The translations under genes were made by a program, and so were the position numbers. DNA of 13,212 bases from DASPXY01 sp038227745 (GTDB lineage: Bacteria; Planctomycetota; Planctomycetia; Gemmatales; Gemmataceae): contig JBBRPS010000217.1 in assembly GCA_038227745.1 (NCBI GenBank), forward strand, positions 1-13,212. Direction: 5' to 3'. The notes under the pieces are model-generated. The model was not told where the DNA came from, did not search any database, and saw nothing but the letters and a program-made list of their open reading frames with translations. The stretch's first letter is position 1, and each line of letters starts with the position of its first letter. This document shows positions 1 through 6,002 of this stretch, piece after piece.

Positions 1-44
1 GCACTGCCCACCATTGACTGCATGGTGGGCAGTGCCCACCCTAC
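1..44. repeat. Family A palindromic repeat (window-edge copy)
   Basis: A 14-bp perfect inverted repeat (1-14 with 22-35) encloses a 7-nt loop. It is followed by the CCCACCCTAC end that is typical of the other family A copies at 3473-3633 and 5885-5984. The matching GTAGGGT left end would lie just before the window. It sits immediately past the stop of the prepilin peptidase gene (minus strand, stop at 76-78), so it could act as that operon's terminator, although there is no clear T-run. Confidence 0.8.
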
Positions 45-75
45 GAGAGCGCCAAGCCGTAAGCGGTAGAAAAAG

Positions 76-1161
76 TTAGCGCCTCACCAGCCGTACCGCG
101 AAGCTGGAGAGCAGCATGAACACCGCCGCCACGCCCGCCAGGCCCAGCATGAGCCGCCCCCAGTAGAACAGCACCAGCACCTGCGGCCCCAGCCAGTGCC
201 ACCCCAACAGGGTAAGCAACACCCCCGCCGCCAGGGAAGGGCCGAACGGCAGCGAGTTGTCCTTGTGGACCACCAGGTTCAAGATGCCGAAGAACAGCGC
301 TGGGATGACGCTCAGGAAAAACGCGACCACGACGACCTGCCAGCCGAGGAAGGCGCCCGCCATCATCATGAGGTCGGCGTCGCCCAGGCCGAGCGCCTCC
401 TTGCCCAGGCCAGTGCTGAACAGGAAGCCGACCGCCCGCAGCAGGAAGGTGCCGACCAGCGCCCCCGCCACGCCGGTCGCCAGGCCAAGCTGCCACGACC
501 CCGGCGGCAGCCCGTCCGGCAGCGGCCCCCACACCGGCCACGGATACAGCCCGGTCGGCACGGGAAAGAACAACTGCCACCACGGCCCCTGCAGGGCGAG
601 CTGCTGGGGCGCGCCCAGCCGCCGCAGGATGTCGCTCCAGGTGTCGGGCCACGGCCAGGGCAAGAAGATCGACCCCATCAGTCCGACGAAGGTGCCGGTC
701 AGCGTCAGGGGCAGCGGGATCTCGCGGCCGCCGAGGTCACACGCCGCCGCCACCATCAGGAACGCGAACAGCAGCGCGTGCCAGCCGTAGCCGACCCACC
801 ACTGCCACGGGTAGAACCCCTGCTTGATCGCCCACCCCCGCCCCCACTGCGGCCAGTTGTGGACGTTCTGCACGACCTCGAGGTAGAACAGGCCGACGAA
901 CCCCAGGGCGGTCAGCAACTCGACGAGGAAGTAGCGGATCGAGAAGTGGGTGCCGCAGGTGCGGCAGCGGCCGCGCAGGATGAGGTAGCCGAGGAGGGGG
1001 AGGTTGTCGTACCAGCGCACGGGCTGCAGGCAGTGGCCGCAGCGCGAGTTGGGCCAGAGGATGCTCTTCTCCAGGGGCAACCGGGCAACGCAGACGTTGA
1101 GGAAGCTGCCCATGACCAGGCCGACGACGAACACCAGGAAAAGCCAGAAGTAGATGAGCAT
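76..1161 (-). CDS. pilD: Type IV prepilin peptidase / N-methyltransferase (A24 family)
   Basis: This is a 361-aa polytopic membrane aspartyl protease. The family cleaves the leader peptide of type IV pilins and type II secretion pseudopilins and often N-methylates the new N-terminus. The sequence shows the N-terminal MGSFLNVCVARLP signature (about 17-29). Two CxxC pairs follow (C41/C44 and C66/C69), the zinc-binding module of bifunctional enzymes. The first catalytic Asp is in CDLGGREIP (D142) and the second in GLGDADLMM (D261), followed by LPFGPSLAAG (304-313). The two aspartates lie 119 residues apart, far more than in classical enzymes, because of a Trp/Pro-rich insert at about 165-225. 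The ATG at 1161 is 9 nt downstream of the aroK stop, so it is probably cotranscribed and translationally linked; no good Shine-Dalgarno is visible. No pilin or secretion genes are in the window. Family assignment is firm; the substrate is unknown. Confidence 0.93.
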   Translation of the reverse strand: MLIYFWLFLVFVVGLVMGSFLNVCVARLPLEKSILWPNSRCGHCLQPVRWYDNLPLLGYLILRGRCRTCGTHFSIRYFLVELLTALGFVGLFYLEVVQNVHNWPQWGRGWAIKQGFYPWQWWVGYGWHALLFAFLMVAAACDLGGREIPLPLTLTGTFVGLMGSIFLPWPWPDTWSDILRRLGAPQQLALQGPWWQLFFPVPTGLYPWPVWGPLPDGLPPGSWQLGLATGVAGALVGTFLLRAVGFLFSTGLGKEALGLGDADLMMMAGAFLGWQVVVVAFFLSVIPALFFGILNLVVHKDNSLPFGPSLAAGVLLTLLGWHWLGPQVLVLFYWGRLMLGLAGVAAVFMLLSSFAVRLVRR

Positions 1162-1170
1162 GGTGAGCGG

Positions 1171-1785
1171 TCAGGAGTCAGAGAGGGGTTCAAGCCCACG
1201 GGTTGCAACCCGTGGGCTTTCCTGGTTCATCAGGATGGCCTCGGCAACCTCCTCGGGAGTGCGCCCCACGGTGTCCACGATCAGATTCGCGCTCGCCCGG
1301 TACAGCGGCTCACGCACGCGCAGCAGCTCCTCGACTTCCGCCAGCCCGCCCACCGTGAGGGCCGGCCGTCGCTCCGCCGTCGTCGGATCCTGCCGCAGTC
1401 GCCGCGAGATCGTCGTCGCATCTGCGGTCAGCCAGACCACGCGCCCCGCCGCCCGCAGCCGCGCGCGGTTGGCCTCACGCAGCACCACGCCTCCGCCCGT
1501 CGCCACCACCAACCGCTCGCCGCGGCACAACTCTTCCAGCACCGCCGATTCCTTGTCGCGGAAGCCCGCCTCGCCTTCCTCCGCGAAGAGCTGCCGGATC
1601 GTGCGGCCGTAGCGCTTCTCCAGCGCCTCGTCGGCGTCCACCCAGCCCCACCCCAGCCGCTCCGCCAGCAGGCGCGCCACCGTGCTCTTACCGGTGCCGC
1701 GGTAACCGACGAGGAAGACAAGACCGGAAACCCCAGGGGGTGCGACCCCTGGGCTTGACGGTTCCTCTCCCTGTCTGCCGGTCAT
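1171..1785 (-). CDS. aroK: Shikimate kinase
   Basis: This 204-aa cytosolic kinase phosphorylates shikimate at the 3-OH with ATP, the fifth step of the chorismate pathway. The Walker A motif is GYRGTGKST (27-35). Shikimate-binding positions are seen in DADEAL (D50, D52), FRDKE (R76) and GGG (97-99). The lid RRPAL is at 139-143, and REPLY carries the adenine-side Arg (R158). The start ATG overlaps the aroDE stop as ATGA, suggesting coupled translation. The core enzyme is about 165 residues, so both ends are extended. Residues 9-20 come from the palindrome at 1732-1753 and residues 189-204 come largely from the palindrome at 1192-1219. No ATG, GTG or TTG occurs in frame between the N-terminal palindrome and the P-loop, so that repeat must be translated. 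Function is near certain; whether the extra peptides affect the enzyme is unknown. Confidence 0.96.
   Translation of the reverse strand: MTGRQGEEPSSPGVAPPGVSGLVFLVGYRGTGKSTVARLLAERLGWGWVDADEALEKRYGRTIRQLFAEEGEAGFRDKESAVLEELCRGERLVVATGGGVVLREANRARLRAAGRVVWLTADATTISRRLRQDPTTAERRPALTVGGLAEVEELLRVREPLYRASANLIVDTVGRTPEEVAEAILMNQESPRVATRGLEPLSDS
1192..1219. repeat. Family B perfect 28-bp palindrome inside the aroK 3' end
   Basis: This is a loopless perfect palindrome with 14-bp arms, centred between 1205 and 1206 (AAGCCCACGGGTTG and its complement). It is in frame with aroK and encodes SPRVATRGL close to the C-terminus. Related copies lie at 1732-1753, 3433-3462 and 11133-11160. As RNA it would fold into a strong hairpin just before the aroK stop and the prepilin peptidase start. 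Confidence 0.9.
1732..1753. repeat. Family B variant palindrome inside the aroK 5' end
   Basis: Arms CCCAGGGG (1732-1739) and CCCCTGGG (1746-1753) enclose a 6-nt loop, with an AAGCCCAG-like outer edge. Compared with the family B copy at 1192-1219, the stem bases change on both arms so that pairing is kept. It is read in frame as part of the kinase N-terminus (PSSPGVAPPGVS), about 30 nt downstream of the start codon. Confidence 0.75.
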
Positions 1786-3344
1786 ACTTCCTCCCGGATG
1801 GCGACCGGCGACAGCGCCCGCTTGACGAGCGCGCGCATCAGCTCCAGCGGCGGCTCGCGGCCGGTGAACATCTCGAACTGGAAGGCGGCCTGGCGCACGA
1901 ACATGTCCACGCCGGTCAGCACGTGACAGCCGCGCGACCGCGCCTCCCTGACCAGCAGCGTCGTCTCCGGCGTGTAGATCGTCTCGAAGACCATCAGGCC
2001 CGGCTTCAGGAAGCTGTGGTGGACAGGAGTCTCGTCCACGTTGGGGTGCATGCCGACCGAGGTGCAGTTGATGAGCAGGTCGCACAGGACGCTGTGGCGC
2101 GCGTTCCAGTCCACCGCCCGGCAGTCCACCTCCTCGGCCAGCTTGAACGCCCGCTCCGGCGTGCGGTTCGTCACCGCCAGCGTGCCGACCTGGTTCTGCA
2201 GGCCGTGCGCGATCGCGCGGGCCACGCCGCCGGCCCCCAGGATCAGCACGCTGCGCGTGTGCAGCGAGGAGGGGGTGCCGTCGGGCGTCGGCGGCAGGTT
2301 GGCCTTCAGCGACGCCACCGCCGCCATCACGTCGGTGTTGTACGCCGCCCAGCCGTCGTCCTCGCGCACCAGCGTATTCGCCGCCTGGATCGTCTCGACG
2401 TTCGGTCCCTGCCGCACCGCCGCGGCGGCGGCCGCCTCCTTGTGCGGGATGGTCACGCTGTAGCCGCGCACCCCGATCCGGTCGAACGCCTTGAGGAACG
2501 CGGGCAGTTCGCCGCGCGGCACCCGGAAGGGGACGTAGACACCATCGATCCCCAGCTTCCGCATGGCCTTGTTGTGGATCAGCGGGCTGAGGCTGTGCCC
2601 CACCGGGTCGCCGATCACGCCGTAGACCGCCGTGGCGGGGCCGACCTGCGGGTAGTGGTAGAGGTTCTTCAGTTCCTCGAAGGACGGCAGGCCGGGGGCG
2701 ATACCGCGCTCCTTGTTGAAGGCGGCGTAGGTGAACGGCGTGTCGTGCCGGGCGCCGAGGATGCGGCTCGGCAGACCGAGATCCCCCATGCAGAAGGCGA
2801 CCGTCGGCTTCGGCGCCTTCGTGACCAGATCGAGGACGCGCAAGTTGTCGGCCGGGTCGTGCGCGGTGACCGCCAGCTTGACCACGTCGGCGTCCTGCCT
2901 GCACATGTGGGCGTGGATCTTCTCCAGGTCGTCGGGCAGCTCGCGCAGGTTGTGGTAGCTGACGACGCGCTTGACGCTGCCGAAACGCCGGACCGAGTCG
3001 ATGATGTCGGTTTCGAGATCGACCCAGTCGAAGCCGGCGACGATGGCCTGGCGGAGCAGGGTGAGCCGTTCCGCTTCGGAGCCGCCCCAGCGGCCGCCGT
3101 CGGCCGGCCGGCGCACGGTGGCCATCATCGGGCAGGGCTTGTTCTCCAGGAGGCGCTTGAAGTCGGGGGCCTTGGCCAGGAAGTCGAGGCGCAGTTCGAG
3201 GAAGCGGGCACCGCGTTTGGCAGCTTCCTGGATCTCGATCTGCATCATCTTGTGGCGGGTGCGGCCGATGACCACGCAGATCTGCGGGCCGGCCGGCGCC
3301 TCGGAAGTTTCCTGGGCTGCGTCGGGACGGATCGGGTCAGACAT
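1782..3344 (-). CDS. aroDE: Bifunctional 3-dehydroquinate dehydratase (type I) / shikimate dehydrogenase
   Basis: This 520-aa fusion carries out steps three and four of the shikimate pathway. Residues about 20-235 form a type I dehydroquinase: ELRLDF (E50), the catalytic His in VVSYHN (H131) and the Schiff-base Lys in DVVKLAV (K156). Residues about 236-520 form shikimate dehydrogenase: GHSLSPLIHN (249-258) for substrate binding, TIPHK with catalytic K302, YNTD with D338, the dinucleotide loop GAGGVARA (370-377) and NRT (393-395), typical of NADP-binding forms. An upstream in-frame ATG at 3434 would add 30 low-complexity residues. I chose the ATG at 3344 because it lies about 70 nt downstream of a promoter-like pair (3422-3450) and has a weak AAGG upstream. 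The stop overlaps the aroK start. The fusion fits plants and several bacterial groups, including planctomycetes. Confidence 0.95.
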   Translation of the reverse strand: MSDPIRPDAAQETSEAPAGPQICVVIGRTRHKMMQIEIQEAAKRGARFLELRLDFLAKAPDFKRLLENKPCPMMATVRRPADGGRWGGSEAERLTLLRQAIVAGFDWVDLETDIIDSVRRFGSVKRVVSYHNLRELPDDLEKIHAHMCRQDADVVKLAVTAHDPADNLRVLDLVTKAPKPTVAFCMGDLGLPSRILGARHDTPFTYAAFNKERGIAPGLPSFEELKNLYHYPQVGPATAVYGVIGDPVGHSLSPLIHNKAMRKLGIDGVYVPFRVPRGELPAFLKAFDRIGVRGYSVTIPHKEAAAAAAVRQGPNVETIQAANTLVREDDGWAAYNTDVMAAVASLKANLPPTPDGTPSSLHTRSVLILGAGGVARAIAHGLQNQVGTLAVTNRTPERAFKLAEEVDCRAVDWNARHSVLCDLLINCTSVGMHPNVDETPVHHSFLKPGLMVFETIYTPETTLLVREARSRGCHVLTGVDMFVRQAAFQFEMFTGREPPLELMRALVKRALSPVAIREEV

Positions 3345-3421
3345 GGTAGCTGTCGCCTTGCGCGCCGCGGCCGATCGGGGGGGACCTCTTCTCGCTGGCT
3401 CCTCGGCCGTGTTCCCTTCCC

Positions 3422-3450
3422 ACTGTAGCGGCAAAGCCCACGGGTGACAA
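3422..3450 (-). promoter_or_regulatory. Probable sigma70-type promoter of the aroDE-aroK-pilD operon
   Basis: Read on the minus strand, TTGTCA (3445-3450) and TACAGT (3422-3427) are separated by exactly 17 nt. They match the consensus boxes at five and four of six positions. Transcription would start near 3414, giving a leader of roughly 70 nt. The -35 box is formed by the centre of the family B hairpin at 3433-3462, where this copy departs from the usual TTGCAA centre. Confidence 0.5.
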
Positions 3451-3462
3451 CCCGTGGGCTTT
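3433..3462. repeat. Family B palindrome upstream of aroDE
   Basis: Perfect 13-bp arms (3433-3445 and 3450-3462, AAAGCCCACGGGT) enclose the loop GACA. It lies in the 305-nt gap between aroDE and the upstream ligase gene. It could stop transcripts arriving from that ligase (the right arm ends in GGGCTTT on the plus strand and the same on the minus strand). It also carries the candidate -35 box for aroDE. Confidence 0.85.
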
Positions 3463-3472
3463 CCCTAGCGGG

Positions 3473-3633
3473 CCGACAGGCTCGACTTGTAGGGTGGGCA
3501 CTGCCCACCAGTCGCTACACGGTGGGCAGTGCCCACCCTACAGGTCGGGTCGCTACCCGGTGGGCAGTGCCCACCCTACAGGTCGGGTCGCTACCCGGTG
3601 GGCAGTGCCCACCCTACAAGTCGAGCCTGTCGG
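3473..3633. repeat. Family A composite array with 37-bp terminal inverted repeats
   Basis: Perfect 37-bp inverted repeats at 3473-3509 and 3597-3633 bound the element. Inside are 38-bp direct repeats (3521-3558 and 3559-3596, with a third partial unit from 3597), each containing GGTGGGCAGTGCCCACC and a linker reading CAGGTCGGGTCGCTACCC in two units. The leftmost unit is inverted. The outermost 16 bp (CCGACAGGCTCGACTT and its complement) do not occur in the other family A copies. The element occupies most of the 305-nt intergenic region at 3345-3649, just past the ligase stop at 3650. Confidence 0.92.
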
Positions 3634-3649
3634 GATACTAGGAGCTCGA

Positions 3650-4684
3650 TCACCTGGTCGTCTTCACGCAGTCCGGCGCCGCCAGGCCGCCGCCCCGCGC
3701 CAGGGCGTTCTCCACCAGGCGGACCGTGAACGCGGCGTGCGTCGTCCCCGCCGACCCCAGGCCACCCGCCAGGCCGGCGTCGGGGCTGAAGTCGGGGTTC
3801 GGATTCACCTCCAGGATGTAGGGCTTGCCCGTCGGCCGCAGCCGGAAATCCACCCGGGCGTAGTCGCGGCAGCCCAGGAGCCGGAACGCCTTGACCGCCA
3901 GGCTCGACACACGCTCCGCCAGCTTCGGCGTCACCACGGCCGGGTACTTCGGCGGCGTCGCCTCGTAGTCCTCCGACCCCGGCTTCCACTTGGCGTCGAA
4001 GGTGACGATCGGCCACAGCCCGGGCTTCTCCACGAAGGTGATTTCGGAGATGGGCAGCGTCCGCAGCTCCGGCGTCTCGAGCAGCGCGACGCACAGCTCC
4101 CGGCCGGCGATGAACTGCTCGACCAGCACCGGCGGCCCATAGTTGGCCAGCAGATAGGCGACGCGCTCCTCCAGCGCCTTCTGATCGGTGACGACGCTGC
4201 GCTGGTCCAGGCCGACGCTGGCGTCCTGGTTGGCCGGCTTGACGATCACCGGCCACTCCAGGGGGCACGGCGGCACCGCGGCGCCGGCCACGACGAAGAA
4301 TTCCGGCGTCGGCAGGCCGGCGCCGCGCAGGAGGTGCTTCGTCATGTGCTTGTTGCGCGCCAGGCACAGCGTCTCGAACGGCGAACCGGTGAAGGGAATG
4401 CCGAGCCACTGCATCACGCCGGCGGCGTACGCCTCGGTGTGGCCGTGGTCCGCGGTCCCCTCGAAGAGGTTGAAGACGATGTCCGGCCGGTGGACGCGCA
4501 GGCCGTTCACCAGGGCGCCGGGGTCGTAGTTGACTCCCAGGCGGGCCACCTCGTAGCCGGCCTCGGCGAGGTTCTTGTGGACGGCGTCGGCCGTGTAGAG
4601 GATTTCGTGCTCGGAGACGGCGTCGGGGTGGTCTTCCGGCAGCACGGGCTGGTTGTAGAGGATGAGGACCTTTGCCGAAGGCAT
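3650..4684 (-). CDS. ATP-grasp carboxylate-amine ligase, D-Ala-D-Ala ligase-like
   Basis: This 344-aa cytosolic protein has the ATP-grasp fold of D-alanine-D-alanine ligases, which join two amino acids with ATP through an acyl phosphate. An N-terminal SEHEIL (24-29) recalls the Ddl SxEHxVS loop. Nucleotide and metal motifs are RNKHMTKHLL (110-119), VIVKPANQDASVG (146-158), VLVEQF (186-191) and ARVDFRL with YILEVNPNPDF (276-299). The glycine-rich loop reads NQDASVG rather than the usual EGSSxG, so the substrate may differ from D-Ala. It is a paralogue of the ligase at 4831-5877; both share FNLFEG/FNIAEG and LGIPFTGS/LGIPYSGS. The ATG at 4684 has a modest GGGAAG upstream. The gene lies 146 nt below its paralogue in a kamA-headed cluster, not in a mur cluster. 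The enzyme class is firm; the product is open. Confidence 0.8.
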   Translation of the reverse strand: MPSAKVLILYNQPVLPEDHPDAVSEHEILYTADAVHKNLAEAGYEVARLGVNYDPGALVNGLRVHRPDIVFNLFEGTADHGHTEAYAAGVMQWLGIPFTGSPFETLCLARNKHMTKHLLRGAGLPTPEFFVVAGAAVPPCPLEWPVIVKPANQDASVGLDQRSVVTDQKALEERVAYLLANYGPPVLVEQFIAGRELCVALLETPELRTLPISEITFVEKPGLWPIVTFDAKWKPGSEDYEATPPKYPAVVTPKLAERVSSLAVKAFRLLGCRDYARVDFRLRPTGKPYILEVNPNPDFSPDAGLAGGLGSAGTTHAAFTVRLVENALARGGGLAAPDCVKTTR

Positions 4685-4756
4685 GCGATCTTCCCGTCAG
4701 GTCGTGGTGGGAAACCAGGGAGGCCCGGGGGCCGCTCCGGCCGGGGAGAGCAAGTC

Positions 4757-4788
4757 ACTATATGGCCAGATTTCCGCGGGCCGGACAA
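4757..4788 (-). promoter_or_regulatory. Possible internal promoter for the 3650-4684 ligase
   Basis: On the minus strand TATAGT (4757-4762) matches the -10 consensus at five of six positions and sits in an AT-rich patch of a GC-rich spacer. The best -35 candidate, TTGTCC (4783-4788), is 20 nt away, which is longer than ideal. If active, the leader would be about 65 nt. The pair is weak evidence only. Confidence 0.25.
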
Positions 4789-4830
4789 GCCGGAAGCGCC
4801 GTCCGGGCCGGCCGTTCCGCGGGGGAGGGT

Positions 4831-5877
4831 TCACGTCGTCGGGGTTGTGACGATTCCGCCAGGCGCCGTCCGCGCCAGGGCCGCCCCGAGGATGCGTTCG
4901 ATCAGGGTCGCGTACGGGCAGCCGGCCAGCTCCGAGAGGATGACCAGGTCGCTCGTCTCGGGGTTCAGGCCGGGCAGCGGATTGACTTCGAGGAAGTAGG
5001 GCACGCCGTTGCGCAGCCGGAAGTCCACGCGCGCGACGTCCCGGCAGCCCAGCACGCGGTAGGCGTCCAGGGCGGTCCGCTCGACGGCGCGGAGAGTCGC
5101 CTCGGGCAGCCGGGCCGGGCACTCGTAGCGGACGCGGCGGCGGAAGTCGCGCTTGACCTCCAGGCTGTAGATGAACGGGCCGGCGTCGTTCGGCAGGACG
5201 CGCAGCACGCCGACGATTTCCGGCGGGTCGTTGCCGACGACGCCGACCGTCAGCTCGTCGCCGTCGATGAACTCCTCGACGAGGATGGGTTGGCGGTAGT
5301 CGTGGCACAGCGAGCGCAGCACGGGGACGAAGTCCCCGCTCCGCTCGACGAGACACTTGCCGCGGATGCCCTTGCTGGACCCTTCGCACGCCGGCTTGAG
5401 AATGACCGGCAGGTCCAGACCGTGGTCCTGCAATAGGCCGGCGAGGTCGGCGTCGCCGCCGCGGGCCACCTCGTCGGGATAGGCCACGAAGCCGCGCGGC
5501 ACGGGGATGCCGGTCGACTGGGCGAGGCGGCGGGCGCAGTCTTTATCGAGAGTGACGGCGAGGGTGAGGGGGTCGGAGCCGGAGTAGGGAATGCCGAGCA
5601 TCTCCAGGACGGCGGGAACGCGGGCCTCGCGCGAGCGGCCGACCCCCTGGCCCTCGGCGATGTTGAAGACGAACTCGGGCGGGTCGGCGAGCAGCCGTTC
5701 GAGCAGTTGACGGCCGTCGCCGAGCTTGACGACTTCGTGGCCCAGGCCGCGCAGGACCGAGGCGAGCGCCTCGATGGTGGCCGGGCTGTCGAACTCCTCC
5801 TGAAGGTCGTCGGGGGCGTTGGCCTGGCCGTTGCCGGGGGCGTCGCTCTTGAGGTCGTAGGTGATGCCGATCTTCAT
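4831..5877 (-). CDS. ATP-grasp ligase, D-Ala-D-Ala ligase-like (second paralogue)
   Basis: This 348-aa ATP-grasp enzyme has the classic glycine-rich loop VILKPACEGSSKGI (158-171). It also has LVEEFIDGDELTVGVVG (199-215) and the metal-binding end ARVDFRLRNGVPYFLEVNPLPGLNPETS (282-309). LDKDCARRL (110-118) is the central-domain Lys region. The N-terminal GGxSxEHxVS substrate loop of true Ddl is not visible; residues 9-30 are instead acidic and Gly/Asn-rich, so a different amine or acid partner is likely. I start it at MKIGITYDLK (ATG at 5877). A longer in-frame start at 5916 would add 13 residues encoded entirely by the palindrome at 5885-5984. It follows kamA by 125 nt and precedes its paralogue, all in one direction, so a joint pathway acting on lysine or beta-lysine is possible but unproven. 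Confidence 0.82.
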   Translation of the reverse strand: MKIGITYDLKSDAPGNGQANAPDDLQEEFDSPATIEALASVLRGLGHEVVKLGDGRQLLERLLADPPEFVFNIAEGQGVGRSREARVPAVLEMLGIPYSGSDPLTLAVTLDKDCARRLAQSTGIPVPRGFVAYPDEVARGGDADLAGLLQDHGLDLPVILKPACEGSSKGIRGKCLVERSGDFVPVLRSLCHDYRQPILVEEFIDGDELTVGVVGNDPPEIVGVLRVLPNDAGPFIYSLEVKRDFRRRVRYECPARLPEATLRAVERTALDAYRVLGCRDVARVDFRLRNGVPYFLEVNPLPGLNPETSDLVILSELAGCPYATLIERILGAALARTAPGGIVTTPTT

Positions 5878-5884
5878 GGCGGTC

Positions 5885-5984
5885 AGTTGTCCGTTGTCCG
5901 TCTGTAGGGTGGGCACCGCCCACCGGACCTGCGAAGGTGACCCCGGTGGGCGGTGCCCACCCTACAGACGGACAACGGACAACT
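5885..5984. repeat. Family A hairpin nested in a locus-specific inverted repeat (42-bp arms)
   Basis: Perfect 42-bp arms (5885-5926 and 5943-5984) enclose a 16-nt loop. The inner part is family A (GTAGGGTGGGCACCGCCCACC and complement; here CACCG replaces the CACTG of other copies). The outer 19 bp (AGTTGTCCGTTGTCCGTCT) are inverted around it and are not seen at the other family A loci. It fills the spacer between the kamA stop (6003) and the next ligase start (5877). It could reduce readthrough or stabilise the upstream message. Confidence 0.93.
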
Positions 5985-6002
5985 ACTTCCCCTCATCCCT
6001 GA

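Noticed and set aside
1740..3428. Long plus-strand open frame opposite aroDE
   Set aside because: It is a shadow of the minus-strand gene caused by high GC at third positions. Its product is rich in Arg, Ala, Gly, His and Asp with no recognisable domain.
3473..3633. Insertion sequence with terminal inverted repeats
   Set aside because: It has no coding capacity, and no target duplication is visible next to the arms. It is better described as a palindromic repeat array.
3494..4999. 501-aa plus-strand open frame over the ligase genes
   Set aside because: It begins in the family A repeat and runs antisense to clear ATP-grasp coding sequence; no protein-like motifs.
3650..5877. Assigning the two ligases as ddlA and ddlB
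   Set aside because: Each departs from classical Ddl in a substrate-related loop, and neither lies near mur or fts genes, so a cell-wall role is not supported here.
5878..5916. Longer N-terminus for the second ATP-grasp ligase
   Set aside because: The additional 13 residues come wholly from the palindrome, and MKIGITYDLK begins the expected first strand of the fold.
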